DNA of 64,000 nt. It comes from Paenibacillus doosanensis. GTDB lineage: Bacteria; Bacillota; Bacilli; Paenibacillales; NBRC-103111. Position numbers and translations under genes: made by a program. Positions 53,119-61,326 of the stretch are shown piece by piece. The notes under the pieces are model-generated. The model was not told the origin of the DNA. It ran no database searches and saw only the letters and a program-made list of their open reading frames with translations. The DNA lies in contig NZ_JANYUY010000037.1 in the NCBI RefSeq assembly GCF_025060755.1, positions 1 through 64,000 of the forward strand, read 5' to 3'. Each line of letters begins with the position of its first letter. Within the stretch, counting starts at the first letter, position 1.

Positions 53119-54129
53119 TTATGAAACACTATGCCGATCCATCTGACTTTCAGCTTGGCCGGATGGTATCGTATAACTTGTACGTTCATTAACCAAATAA
53201 TTGGGACGACGCTTAAGCTCGTTAAAGATTTGAGCCATATAGACTCCTAAGAGTCCTATGCTAAACATCAACACGCTACCTATAAATAACAATAGGATGA
53301 TTACTGTCGTAAAACCGTCCAGTGCGTCTCCTAAAAGCTTTAATACCAAAGAATAAATCCCAAGCACAACACTGACAATGAAAGTGACGACCCCGAGAAC
53401 GGTCACTATTTGCAGGGGGGCCGAAGAGAAAGCCGTCAAAGCGGTGACCGATAATCGAAACAATCGAAATACGGACCAACGCGTCCCGCCGCCCTTTCGT
53501 TCCGGAACAACAAAAGGAATTTGCGCCGTCGGGTATCCCATCCACTGAATTAAACCTCTAAAGAAACGGTTTTTTTCATTTAAGTTCAGGTAAGCTCGAA
53601 CCACTTTGGCATCAAGCAATTTGAAATCACAACGGTCCTTCAGATCAATGCCGGACAGTTTGCCGAACAGCTGGTAAAATAAGCTGGCCATCCGTTTATA
53701 AGAGCGAGTCTCCACTCCACGATCGATTTTCACAGCCTCCACGACGTCAATCCCGCTCTGCCAAAGTTTGACCATGCTCTCTACCAATTCAGGAGGATGC
53801 TGCAGATCGCAATCCATAACAACAATCGCATCGGCAGCGTTTGCTTGGACCAGACCGGCTTCAATAGCCCCTTCCTTGCCAAAGTTCCGCGTAAGGCTTA
53901 TGAGTTCACACCCGTAGGTATGACGGCAAAAGTCCCGAACAAGACTAGGAGTCAAGTCCCTGGAACCATCGTCCACGCATATAAACGCGAAGGATACCTT
54001 CAATGTTTTTTCATAGGAACGCAGCATTTGCGTTATTTGAGTCAGATTCTCTATAATACCGATCTCTTCATTATACATTGGAATGACAACGGCTACCGAT
54101 TTGAGTTTGGTTAATGGTTTATTATCCAT
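53119..54129 (-). CDS. GT2 polyprenyl-phosphate glycosyltransferase (CsbB/GtrB-like)
   Basis: A 336-residue enzyme. Residues 10-230 are the GT2 catalytic domain: VAVVIPMYNEEIGI, VDDGSRDLT, LTRNFGKEGAIEAGL and the DxD-type VMDCDLQHPPEL (near residue 105). Two C-terminal membrane helices follow (about 245-265 and 275-305), as in GtrB, CsbB and DPM-type enzymes. They transfer a sugar from UDP- or GDP-sugar to undecaprenyl phosphate on the inner membrane face. In Bacillus CsbB works with a flippase and a GT-C-like partner to glycosylate wall polymers. The same three activities stand side by side here. The gene is AT-rich like the operon across from it. Confidence 0.85.
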   Translation of the reverse strand: MDNKPLTKLKSVAVVIPMYNEEIGIIENLTQITQMLRSYEKTLKVSFAFICVDDGSRDLTPSLVRDFCRHTYGCELISLTRNFGKEGAIEAGLVQANAADAIVVMDCDLQHPPELVESMVKLWQSGIDVVEAVKIDRGVETRSYKRMASLFYQLFGKLSGIDLKDRCDFKLLDAKVVRAYLNLNEKNRFFRGLIQWMGYPTAQIPFVVPERKGGGTRWSVFRLFRLSVTALTAFSSAPLQIVTVLGVVTFIVSVVLGIYSLVLKLLGDALDGFTTVIILLLFIGSVLMFSIGLLGVYMAQIFNELKRRPNYLVNERTSYTIPSGQAESQMDRHSVS

Positions 54130-54146
54130 GCAGGCTACCCTCGCTA

Positions 54147-56510
54147 TCAGACGTGAACATCGTTGTTATTAGAAGCTGGAGGCTGTTTAGTAAGACCATG
54201 GGTTGTTTTTTCCCAATAAAATGGTTTGGTTATTAATTGCCAGGCTGCCTTCACAGCAGCCAAACTCATGAGAAACCAGTAAACTGGCGTTAGCAATGCA
54301 GATCTTACAAGAGAATAGGAAAAGACACGTTGATTCTTATATTCCAGATCCCGGATAATCCAATACATACCTGCCACATTACTGTACACGAACAAAAAGT
54401 TGCCTATAAAAAACTCAGCCGCCGCCAAATAATAAATAAATCCCGGGAAAAACTGCGGTATCCAGGCCGCCTTCCAGCCGTACCAAAGCACGATCATAAA
54501 CCAGAAGACCGGATTTAAAAGCGGCAGCATCGGCGTCGCCAGCACCATCACCTGAAAGCCCATAAACCCTTTAAAGCCCAGCTCCTTATACAATCTGAAC
54601 GGATTGCGCATATGGACGAGCCAGGTTTGCATATAGCCTTTAATCCAGCGGGAGCGTTGGCGAATCCAGTTCCCGACGCGGCTGTTGGCTTCTTCCCAAG
54701 TACGCGAATCGACAATCGCGGTCGAATATCCCGCTTTGTAAAGCCGAATCCCGAGATCGGCGTCCTCGGTCACGTTGTACGGGTCCCAGGCGTTAATTTC
54801 CTTGAGCGCCGACATTTTAAAGTGATTGGACGTGCCGCCGAGCGGGATCGGAATATCGAGCTGCATGACGCCCGGCAGCAGCAGTTCGAACCACATGCTG
54901 TATTCATGCGTGAACCAGCGCGTCAGCAAATTCTGCTCGCTGTTGAAGTAATTCAGCTTCGCTTGAATGCATACGCAGTGATCCGGACTTCTTAAGAATG
55001 CCGCGTGCACCTTCTTGAGCTGGTCCGGGTCCGGACGGTCCTCGGCGTCATAGATGACGACATATTCGCCCCGGGCGCGAATGAGCCCATAGTTACAAGC
55101 CTTCGGCTTGGTCTTCGGCAAGCTGTGCGGCACGACGATCGTCGTGTAATACGCCGGCAGATTCATGCTCTGGAGAATTTCCTGAGCTTCGATGTCATCC
55201 TGTTCGATCAAGAGCCTCACGTCCAGCTTGGCCTTAGGGTAGTCGATTTGTTCGATATTATCCAGCAAATGCGGAATGACCTGGCTTTCCTTATACATGG
55301 GAACCAGAATCGTATAGACCGGCAGCTTCCGCTCGTCGATCGCGTCGATCTCTTCCTTCGTAAACCGGATCTGCGCGAAGTCGCGGGTGCCATACATAAC
55401 GATCAGAAACTTGAACAATGTCATCAAAAAGTAGAAAAGCTGAACCGCTACGTTAGCTACGATCAGCGTATGAAACCAGTCCAAGCCTAAGCTGACCAGC
55501 AGCAGGAAAAGCATAATTCCCACCACGCCGAGCTGAGGCCTTGTGAACGTAATGTGAGCCGAGTTCTGCGGCTGCTCGACCACCAGCTTCTGCGTGCTTT
55601 CGTGCAGCAGCTCGGACTGGTAGACTTCCTTCCAGAAAAACTCCATTTCCTCCCGCGTAGCCAGCACCTGTTCGATCGGCAGGCCGAGCAAGCTTTCGAT
55701 GGAGCGAATGGCTTCCTCTTTCAGCGGGCTGCCGACGGCAACCAAATACCGGTTCAGGTCCCTGTTGATGACAACGGCATCGTACTGCCTTGCCATATAC
55801 TCCGGAAGCTTGTTTTCTTCTTCGAACGAGTATTCGGAGCCGATGCGTCCCAGATTGTTTTGCGTCGCGATATGGCGGTACAGCTTCTCCGGCTCGATAA
55901 ACCGCAGCGACATGAGAATATCTCCGAGCAGCCCGCCGCTCTTGTTTTGAAACTCCAGCGCTTTCTGCAGCTGCTCCTGCGAAATCGCACCGGTTTCGAC
56001 CAGCATTTCGCCAAGGCGGCCCTTCTGCGCTTGACGGTTCATAATGGCCCCGATGCGAGCACGGTCCGTAAACCCCATTTCGGCTATAATATCGCCGAGA
56101 CGACCGCCGTACTTGCGCTGCCGCTCCATGGCTTCCTGGAGCTGCTCCTCGCTGACGAGCCCTTCGTTCACCAGAAGATCGCCGAGCCGCGGCTGCATTT
56201 GGGGCTTCTGCTCCAGCGGCGGATCGTCCAGCATCGGAACGAAGCCGTCGCGGTCCATGATTTCCAGCTTATGCGCAATCAGTTGATCGACAAGCCGGTC
56301 TTTATGCTCCAGCTCACGCTTTAACTGTTTTACCGTCTCTGCCAGCTGTTCCAGCTGCTGCTGCTGCTCGCGCTGTTCGCGCTGCACAAATTGCTTGTAA
56401 TCCCGGCAGCGTTTCTCTAGCGCCTCAATCTCCCGGTCGGTCGACTTTTTGCGGAGCCCGGACCATGAAGTTCCGAACGGTCTCACCGGCTTTCGTTTTG
56501 CGTTATCCAT
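54147..56510 (-). CDS. MshEN (GspE-N) domain fused to a BcsA-like GT2 glycosyltransferase
   Basis: A 787-residue membrane protein. Residues 20-80 are coiled coil. About 105-200 carry tandem MshEN repeats (RLGDLLVNEGLVSEEQLQEA, GRLGDIIAEMGF, RLGEMLVETGAISQEQLQKA), a cyclic-di-GMP-binding fold. After two membrane helices (about 325-370), a GT2 domain follows: YTILVPMYKESQVI, IYDAEDRPDPDQL (D-x-E-D-x-P), NVTEDADLGIRL and QRSRWIKGY, the TED and QxxRW motifs of processive synthases. The C-terminus has about five membrane segments. It most resembles NfrB-type and other c-di-GMP-controlled glycosyltransferases that make exopolysaccharide. It overlaps the coiled-coil gene by 28 bases. The last third of the gene is more AT-rich than the rest. 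Confidence 0.85.
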   Translation of the reverse strand: MDNAKRKPVRPFGTSWSGLRKKSTDREIEALEKRCRDYKQFVQREQREQQQQLEQLAETVKQLKRELEHKDRLVDQLIAHKLEIMDRDGFVPMLDDPPLEQKPQMQPRLGDLLVNEGLVSEEQLQEAMERQRKYGGRLGDIIAEMGFTDRARIGAIMNRQAQKGRLGEMLVETGAISQEQLQKALEFQNKSGGLLGDILMSLRFIEPEKLYRHIATQNNLGRIGSEYSFEEENKLPEYMARQYDAVVINRDLNRYLVAVGSPLKEEAIRSIESLLGLPIEQVLATREEMEFFWKEVYQSELLHESTQKLVVEQPQNSAHITFTRPQLGVVGIMLFLLLVSLGLDWFHTLIVANVAVQLFYFLMTLFKFLIVMYGTRDFAQIRFTKEEIDAIDERKLPVYTILVPMYKESQVIPHLLDNIEQIDYPKAKLDVRLLIEQDDIEAQEILQSMNLPAYYTTIVVPHSLPKTKPKACNYGLIRARGEYVVIYDAEDRPDPDQLKKVHAAFLRSPDHCVCIQAKLNYFNSEQNLLTRWFTHEYSMWFELLLPGVMQLDIPIPLGGTSNHFKMSALKEINAWDPYNVTEDADLGIRLYKAGYSTAIVDSRTWEEANSRVGNWIRQRSRWIKGYMQTWLVHMRNPFRLYKELGFKGFMGFQVMVLATPMLPLLNPVFWFMIVLWYGWKAAWIPQFFPGFIYYLAAAEFFIGNFLFVYSNVAGMYWIIRDLEYKNQRVFSYSLVRSALLTPVYWFLMSLAAVKAAWQLITKPFYWEKTTHGLTKQPPASNNNDVHV

Positions 56511-56719
56511 CGCTTTAAGCTCGTCTCCAGTTGATCCAGCTCAGCCAAGTTTTTGCGAAGGTCCTCGATTTCACTCAGCAGCTCCGCTTGCGCCAGTTGA
56601 AACGATTCCTTCCCTTCCTGCTGCTGTTGATTCAGGAGCAGCATTTCCGTTTCCAGCAAAGAAACATATCGCCGCACTTTTTTGGCATTATAACCAAGCA
56701 GCGCTTTTCTCTCTCTCAC
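56483..56719 (-). CDS. Small coiled-coil protein with DivIVA-like start
   Basis: A 78-residue protein starting at GTG 56719, 6 bases after GGGTGA. The N-terminus LLGYNAKKVRRYVSLLE resembles the membrane-binding GY-x-x-x-x-V-x-x-Y motif of DivIVA-type proteins. The rest is a Gln/Glu/Leu-rich coiled coil (LLNQQQQEGKESFQ, AELLSEIEDLRKNLAEL). It overlaps the MshEN-GT2 gene by 28 bases and follows manC by 21 bases, so it is co-translated. It may tether the synthase or place it in the cell; that is inference. Confidence 0.7.
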   Translation of the reverse strand: MRERKALLGYNAKKVRRYVSLLETEMLLLNQQQQEGKESFQLAQAELLSEIEDLRKNLAELDQLETSLKRWITQNESR

Positions 56720-56740
56720 GGCAGCTCACCCTCTTGTAAG

Positions 56741-58060
56741 TCATATTTCTGTCATTCTCACGATTTCGATTAGCTCCGCAGGCGCCAGCGCTCTCAAGCG
56801 GGCACGATCGCCATGTTCGAGCGTGATCTGCAAGCCGGGCGAAGAAGCAGCTTCTTCGCCGTTGACGGTTAAACCAAGCAAGCCCTGCAGTACGGTCAAG
56901 GAGATCGTTTTCCGCCCTTTATCCGCTTCCGCGAGCGCCTCAACCTCCATTTGCTCCCCGGTTTCAAGTCGAAGCTTGCTTGTCGTTACGACACTTCCGT
57001 CGGCAAAAGCGGATTGATCCAGCAGCTGCCGCTGCACCCGGACGGATTCGCCCCGTTTAGGCTGCTTCCCCTCCATCATTTGATGCCATGCATGCTTTAA
57101 CTGCGCGCTCTCTTCTTTATGTGCAACCAGAATTCCTTCGTCGCTCGCGGCCACCACCACATCCGATAACCCGAGGACGAGAATCGGCACCTTCAGTTCA
57201 TTGACGATATGAACATTGCGGCAGCCGTCCGCAATAAAGCCTTCCCCCGTCACAGGCCCGCTCATCTCTTCGGTCAAAGTAGACCAGGTTCCGAGGTCTT
57301 TCCACGGCCCGTCATACATCACTCCGGCCAGGCTTCGTTCCTTCTCCAACACGGCATAATCGAAGCTTCGGCATTCCAGGCCGTCGTATTGAGACAATAG
57401 CCGCTCATAAGACGAAGGCAAACCAAGCTCGTTTAATTTATCCAGCAAAAACCCCACACGAAAGCAAAAGACCCCGCAATTCCACAGACCGCCGAGTTCT
57501 ATGTACCGCGCCGCACGGTCTGCCGAAGGCTTTTCGTAAAATTGCCGCACGGTAAAAACGTCTCCTTCACAGCGGTCAGGGATCAAGTACCCGTATTTCT
57601 CCGATGGAAACGCCGGCCGCACTCCCATTAAAGCCACTTGGGCGCCGGTCCGCTCCAACGCAGCCGGCAGCTTGTCCAGAGCATCGTAGAACGAATCCGT
57701 CACCTGCCCGTCTACCGGCATTACGGCCACATATTCGTCCCGCGGCACGCCCCGTACAGAGTGCAAGTAACTCACCGACAACGCGATGGCCGGAAACGTG
57801 TCCCGCTTGGACGGCTCCAGCACCAGCTCGGCCTCTTCCCCCAACTGCTCTCTCAGCAAATGACACTGACCGGCCGAAGCGGCTATGACAGCCGAGCGGC
57901 GCATCCCCCGCCGTTCCAGCTGCTTCCACACCCTTTGCAGCATGGAGACCGGTCTTGCCCGTTCATCTTTAAAAAGGGGCAGAAATTGCTTGGAACGCTG
58001 CTCATTGGATAGCGGCCATAACCTTACCCCCGAGCCGCCGGACAATAGTATCATTTTCAA
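56741..58060 (-). CDS. manC: Mannose-1-phosphate guanylyltransferase (ManC-like)
   Basis: Makes GDP-mannose from mannose 1-phosphate and GTP, a donor for glycan synthesis. The 439-residue protein has the nucleotidyltransferase motif ILLSGGSGVRLWPLSNEQRSKQFLPL at the start (pyrophosphorylase G-x-G-x-R-L and K), the FYEKP motif with catalytic Lys (VRQFYEKPSADRA, near 172) and WNCGVFCFR (near 195). It continues with PWKDLGTWS (near 252), and the C-terminal third is a divergent region in place of the cupin of bifunctional ManC. The start may be TTG 58060 or ATG 58054. First gene of the operon with the coiled-coil and MshEN-GT2 genes, from the promoter at 58219-58247. Confidence 0.87.
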   Translation of the reverse strand: MKMILLSGGSGVRLWPLSNEQRSKQFLPLFKDERARPVSMLQRVWKQLERRGMRRSAVIAASAGQCHLLREQLGEEAELVLEPSKRDTFPAIALSVSYLHSVRGVPRDEYVAVMPVDGQVTDSFYDALDKLPAALERTGAQVALMGVRPAFPSEKYGYLIPDRCEGDVFTVRQFYEKPSADRAARYIELGGLWNCGVFCFRVGFLLDKLNELGLPSSYERLLSQYDGLECRSFDYAVLEKERSLAGVMYDGPWKDLGTWSTLTEEMSGPVTGEGFIADGCRNVHIVNELKVPILVLGLSDVVVAASDEGILVAHKEESAQLKHAWHQMMEGKQPKRGESVRVQRQLLDQSAFADGSVVTTSKLRLETGEQMEVEALAEADKGRKTISLTVLQGLLGLTVNGEEAASSPGLQITLEHGDRARLRALAPAELIEIVRMTEI

Positions 58061-58218
58061 TATCCATCACCCTATCCTTAAGCAGAGTACATTAGGTACA
58101 TAATAGAAAGCATGTAAAACGAGGCATGTGCGGCGAAGGTCCTGTTTGATCTCAATGCGAAAGTAAAAAAATGCGAATTTTGGTAAAAATAAGCACAAAG
58201 TCCCATGTGCATTGTGTA

Positions 58219-58247
58219 ATTGTATGATACCATAAAATTTTTGTAAA
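58219..58247 (-). promoter_or_regulatory. Promoter of the manC operon
   Basis: On the - strand TTTACA (58247-58242) and TACAAT (58224-58219) are 17 bases apart, giving a leader of about 150 bases. Confidence 0.65.
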
Positions 58248-58257
58248 ATAATTAAGA

Positions 58258-58525
58258 AAATATTAGCTGTTGGTTAAGAAGTCAGAACAAATCCCCCAAA
58301 AGCCATCCATGCCGCTACGCGGCACCACAGACAATGGAAATGGGGTACCAAGAGTAATTTCCAGGGTAGTGACGTGATGCTCTGAAGCTTATTCCGTCCG
58401 CATCCAGCTTCGGCTGGATCGGCGTCTAACCAATCCGCCGGGATCGTTCTATGGTTAGACATTACTTTCGGGGGAGCCCCCGGATATCCACAGGAAATTG
58501 CTGCGCATCATTTCCTAAACAATAA
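58258..58525 (+). ncRNA. Structured intergenic element, possible non-coding RNA (unassigned)
   Basis: The region between the manC promoter and the rplT terminator is full of hairpins: TGCCGC-TAC-GCGGCA at 58310-58324; ATCCAGC with a TTCG loop at 58402-58419; a 9-bp repeat GTCTAACCA (58424-58432) with TGGTTAGAC (58452-58460); and CGGGGG/CCCCCG at about 58470-58481. On the + strand the C(UUCG)G loop would be a stable tetraloop. The rplT terminator, which also has a T-rich + side, could end a + strand transcript. I cannot assign it to a known RNA family, and short open frames in it look random. Confidence 0.35.
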
Positions 58526-58527
58526 AA

Positions 58528-58578
58528 AAAGATCACCTACCGCCGAATTCACATTCAGGGTACGTGATCTTTATTGTT
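58528..58578. terminator. Terminator of the infC-rpmI-rplT operon
   Basis: AAAGATCAC (58528-58536) pairs with GTGATCTTT (58564-58572). T-runs are present on the - strand (TTTTTTT) and less so on the + strand (TTTATTGTTTT). Confidence 0.85.
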
Positions 58579-58582
58579 TTAG

Positions 58583-58942
58583 TTACGCATTTACTTTCTG
58601 TTTGGCTACTGTAGCCAGGTCGTTGAACGCGTTGATGTCGTTTACGGCCAGATCGGCGAGGATCTTACGGTTTACTTCAATGCCGGACAATTTCAAGCCG
58701 TGCATGAATTTGCTGTAGGACAAGCCGTTCATGCGAGCCGCTGCGTTGATACGAGTGATCCACAATTTGCGGAAATCGCGTTTCTTTTGACGGCGGTCAC
58801 GGTATGCGTACAACAAGGACTTCATCACTTGCGCATTTGCTGTTTTAAATAAACGGTGTTTGGAACCGAAGTAGCCTTTAGCCAATTTCAAAATCTTTTT
58901 ATGACGACGACGAGTTACGAACCCGCCCTTTACTCTTGCCAT
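58583..58942 (-). CDS. rplT: 50S ribosomal protein L20
   Basis: A 119-residue ribosomal protein needed early in 50S assembly. The whole sequence is typical: [20 protein letters not shown] at the N-terminus, [20 protein letters not shown], and [20 protein letters not shown]. In Bacillus L20 also represses the infC-rpmI-rplT operon by binding its leader. It ends the operon. Confidence 0.97.
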   Translation of the reverse strand: MARVKGGFVTRRRHKKILKLAKGYFGSKHRLFKTANAQVMKSLLYAYRDRRQKKRDFRKLWITRINAAARMNGLSYSKFMHGLKLSGIEVNRKILADLAVNDINAFNDLATVAKQKVNA

Positions 58943-58988
58943 GATTCATTACCTCCAAAGTTTAAGTAGAATAATGTGCTTATGAGAA

Positions 58989-59192
58989 TTAACCTTTGAT
59001 GTTAGCCAGTTGCTGTTTCAAGCGTCTTACGTCGCCCGCAGCCATAACCGGATTCGAAGCCAGCACGCGCTTTTGACGAGCGGATTTGCCGGACAACAAG
59101 TGGTTTCTGTAAGCTTTGTATCTTTTCACTTTGCCGGTACCTGTAATCTTGAAACGGCCTTTCAAGCTGCTATGTGTTTTCATTTTTGGCAT
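58989..59192 (-). CDS. rpmI: 50S ribosomal protein L35
   Basis: A 67-residue basic ribosomal protein with the family pattern MPKMKTHSSLKGRFKITGTG and LLSGKSARQKRVLAS. It lies between infC and rplT, with short gaps of 22 and 46 bases. Confidence 0.97.
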   Translation of the reverse strand: MPKMKTHSSLKGRFKITGTGKVKRYKAYRNHLLSGKSARQKRVLASNPVMAAGDVRRLKQQLANIKG

Positions 59193-59214
59193 GACGTGTA
59201 GTCCTCCTTATAAA

Positions 59215-59730
59215 TTATGCTTGCTGTTTCGGCGATAAAATCATGATCATGCTGCGGCCTTCCAGCTTCGGTCTGCGCTCAACGATGCACAGCTCCTCCA
59301 CTTCCGTGGCCATCCGCTCAAGCACCTTTTGTCCGATGCTCGCATGGGCGATCTCACGACCGCGGAAACGCACACTGAGTTTCACCTTGTCGCCGTCATT
59401 CAAAAACTTCACGACGTTGCGCTGCTTCGTTTGGAAGTCGTGCTCATCGATCGTGGCGCTCAGGCGAACTTCTTTAATTTCGATGACTTTTTGGTTTTTA
59501 CGGGCTTCTTTTTCTTTCTTCTGCATTTCATAGCGGTATTTCCCGTAATCCATAATCCGGCACACCGGCGGCTTCGCCGTTGGGGCAACATTGACCAAGT
59601 CCAAGCTTGCGTCCGCAGCGATTTGCAGCGCTTCGCGGATCGGCTTAATGCCGAGCTGTTCTCCATCTGCACCGATCAGACGAACTTCCTTCGCCCGAAT
59701 CTCATCGTTAATTAAATGTTCTGTACTAAT
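59215..59730 (-). CDS. infC: Translation initiation factor IF-3 (ATT start)
   Basis: A 171-residue factor that binds the 30S subunit and checks start codons. The family sequence begins STEHLINDEIRAKEVRLIG; it continues with PPVCRIMDYGKYRYEMQKKE and VRFRGREIAH. No ATG, GTG or TTG lies at the right place: GGAGGT is followed after 8 bases by ATT at 59730. ATT is the classic start of infC, which allows IF-3 to repress its own translation. A longer frame reads back to 59856 but is only leader sequence. First gene of infC-rpmI-rplT. Confidence 0.95.
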   Translation of the reverse strand: MSTEHLINDEIRAKEVRLIGADGEQLGIKPIREALQIAADASLDLVNVAPTAKPPVCRIMDYGKYRYEMQKKEKEARKNQKVIEIKEVRLSATIDEHDFQTKQRNVVKFLNDGDKVKLSVRFRGREIAHASIGQKVLERMATEVEELCIVERRPKLEGRSMIMILSPKQQA

Positions 59731-60031
59731 AACCTGCCACCTCCAAAATGGATTGTGAGAATGTGTGTGAAACACGTCGGGTACGACGCCTTCCAAGAGC
59801 GACCGCTTGGGCGGAAGTTTTATCGCTAATAGGAACCCGGCCGGCCGCGGTTGCAACTCAAGCCGACTTTGAAGCTCCTATGCGCTAAAATAAGAAAGAC
59901 GCGGGCACAAGCGCCCACGTCCGGTAAAGTTTCAAGTGATTGAATTCCATTCCCTATTCACTCTAGCTTATAACCAGCCAACCCAAGGTCGGTCAGGTGA
60001 GAAGCGGACGCTTCTTCTTTTGCACCAAAGT
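59731..60031 (-). promoter_or_regulatory. infC leader with transcription attenuator (L20-leader-like)
   Basis: Between the promoter and infC the - strand leader has a hairpin (GACGTGGGCGC, about 59921-59911, with GCCCGCGTC, 59906-59898) followed by TTTCTTATTTT (to about 59888), a terminator in the leader. In Bacillus, L20 binding to the infC leader causes premature termination. Position and form fit such a control element; the L20-binding structure was not modelled. Confidence 0.65.
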
Positions 60032-60061
60032 ATCATACCATAATGCGAACCGATAAGTCAA
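60032..60061 (-). promoter_or_regulatory. Promoter of infC-rpmI-rplT
   Basis: On the - strand TTGACT (60061-60056) and TATGAT (60037-60032) are separated by 18 bases. Confidence 0.75.
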
Positions 60062-60087
60062 CTGCCGGCCTATATCGACCGCGAGAA

Positions 60088-61326
60088 TCAGCTAACCTGC
60101 TTGCTTTGCACGTCCTCCAGACGAATAACCCGCGTATGCTCAGTGTGGCTCCACTGCTTGTTATTTTGCGTGAAGAACGCATAGACGGTAATCGGCCACC
60201 AGGATAGCATGAATACCGGGAAGGTAATCAGGTAAAGCCAAGTTTTCCAAGATGCCTTCTCGATGATGAGCGCCAGCGGAAACTGAATGTAGCTCAAGAT
60301 CCCGACGACCATGAACAAGTTCGGCGCGTAATCGAACAAAGAGCGCAAGGAATGCATGCCCGGCATCATCATATCGATCCACAAAGCGAGCGTAACGACG
60401 GAACCGATCAGCACGACGTACACGTTCAGCGCGTAGACGGCGGTGTCGATCTTCGCCCAGCTTCCTTCCTTCAGCCCTTTCAGAAACAGCGGGAAGAAGT
60501 AACGGCGCGCCACGTCGAAATGGCCTTGCATCCATCTCAGACGCTGTCTTGCCGAAGCTTTGAAGGTGAGCGGCTTCTCGTCGTACACCTTGGCATCGTA
60601 ATTGAACGTAGGATTAATTCCGCGCTGCACGCAGCGCATTGTAAACTCCAAATCCTCGACGAGGCTCGTCGCGCCCCAGCCGATCTCCTTCAGCAGACCG
60701 GTTTCAAAGCACATGCCCGTTCCGCCCAGGAAGTTGGCCAAGCCGAGGTTTTCGCGGGGCAGCTGCCACAGACGGTTGCAATACCAATAAGTGACCGCAT
60801 AAGCCGCGGTAATCCAGGAGTCGTTCGGATTCTTCGTATCCAGATAAGCTTGGATGACCTTGGAGCCGTTGCACAAATCGTTGTTCATATGCTTCAAATA
60901 ATCCGGGTTGACCAGATTGTCCGCGTCGAACATGACGACCGCATCGTAGCTGCGGGGCATCTTCCAAAGCTCCTTCAGCATCCACTCGATCGCATAACCT
61001 TTCCCTCTCAACTTAGGATTGTTGCGCTCGCAGGCGTATACTCCCATGCTGCGGGAAATTTGCGCGGTTTGGTCCGAGCAATTATCGCAAATCACGAAAA
61101 TATCGTACATTTCTTTCGGATAATCCAGGTTTTTCAAATTGTCGATCAGCGCTCCGACGACTTGCTCTTCGTTATGGGCCGCAACCAGTATGGCAAACGA
61201 TTTTTGCGGCGCATGCTGCGCTTTGTCCTTGCGGCGGAACCAGCCGAAGCATGTCAAAAACAGCTGATATCCTCCTACGAGGGCCAAGACAATCTGAATC
61301 GCCAGTAAAACATTGTCCAGCATCAT
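60088..61326 (-). CDS. GT2 glycosyltransferase, membrane-bound (YdaM/IcaA-like)
   Basis: A 412-residue protein: one N-terminal helix (residues about 5-27), a GT2 domain (FAILVAAHNEEQVV, ICDNCSDQTA, VMFDADNLVNPDYL, VEDLEFTMR and ARQRLRWMQGHFD, i.e. DxD, ED and QxxRW) and three to four C-terminal helices. It resembles processive beta-glycan synthases of the IcaA/YdaM type that make poly-N-acetylglucosamine-like or other exopolysaccharide. GGGGG precedes tandem ATGs at 61326. It ends 27 bases before the infC promoter on the same strand. Product unknown. Confidence 0.83.
   Translation of the reverse strand: MMLDNVLLAIQIVLALVGGYQLFLTCFGWFRRKDKAQHAPQKSFAILVAAHNEEQVVGALIDNLKNLDYPKEMYDIFVICDNCSDQTAQISRSMGVYACERNNPKLRGKGYAIEWMLKELWKMPRSYDAVVMFDADNLVNPDYLKHMNNDLCNGSKVIQAYLDTKNPNDSWITAAYAVTYWYCNRLWQLPRENLGLANFLGGTGMCFETGLLKEIGWGATSLVEDLEFTMRCVQRGINPTFNYDAKVYDEKPLTFKASARQRLRWMQGHFDVARRYFFPLFLKGLKEGSWAKIDTAVYALNVYVVLIGSVVTLALWIDMMMPGMHSLRSLFDYAPNLFMVVGILSYIQFPLALIIEKASWKTWLYLITFPVFMLSWWPITVYAFFTQNNKQWSHTEHTRVIRLEDVQSKQVS

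Noticed and set aside
58274-58462. 62-codon frame on the - strand in the structured element
   Set aside because: The region is dominated by hairpins, and the frame has no ribosome binding site or known features.
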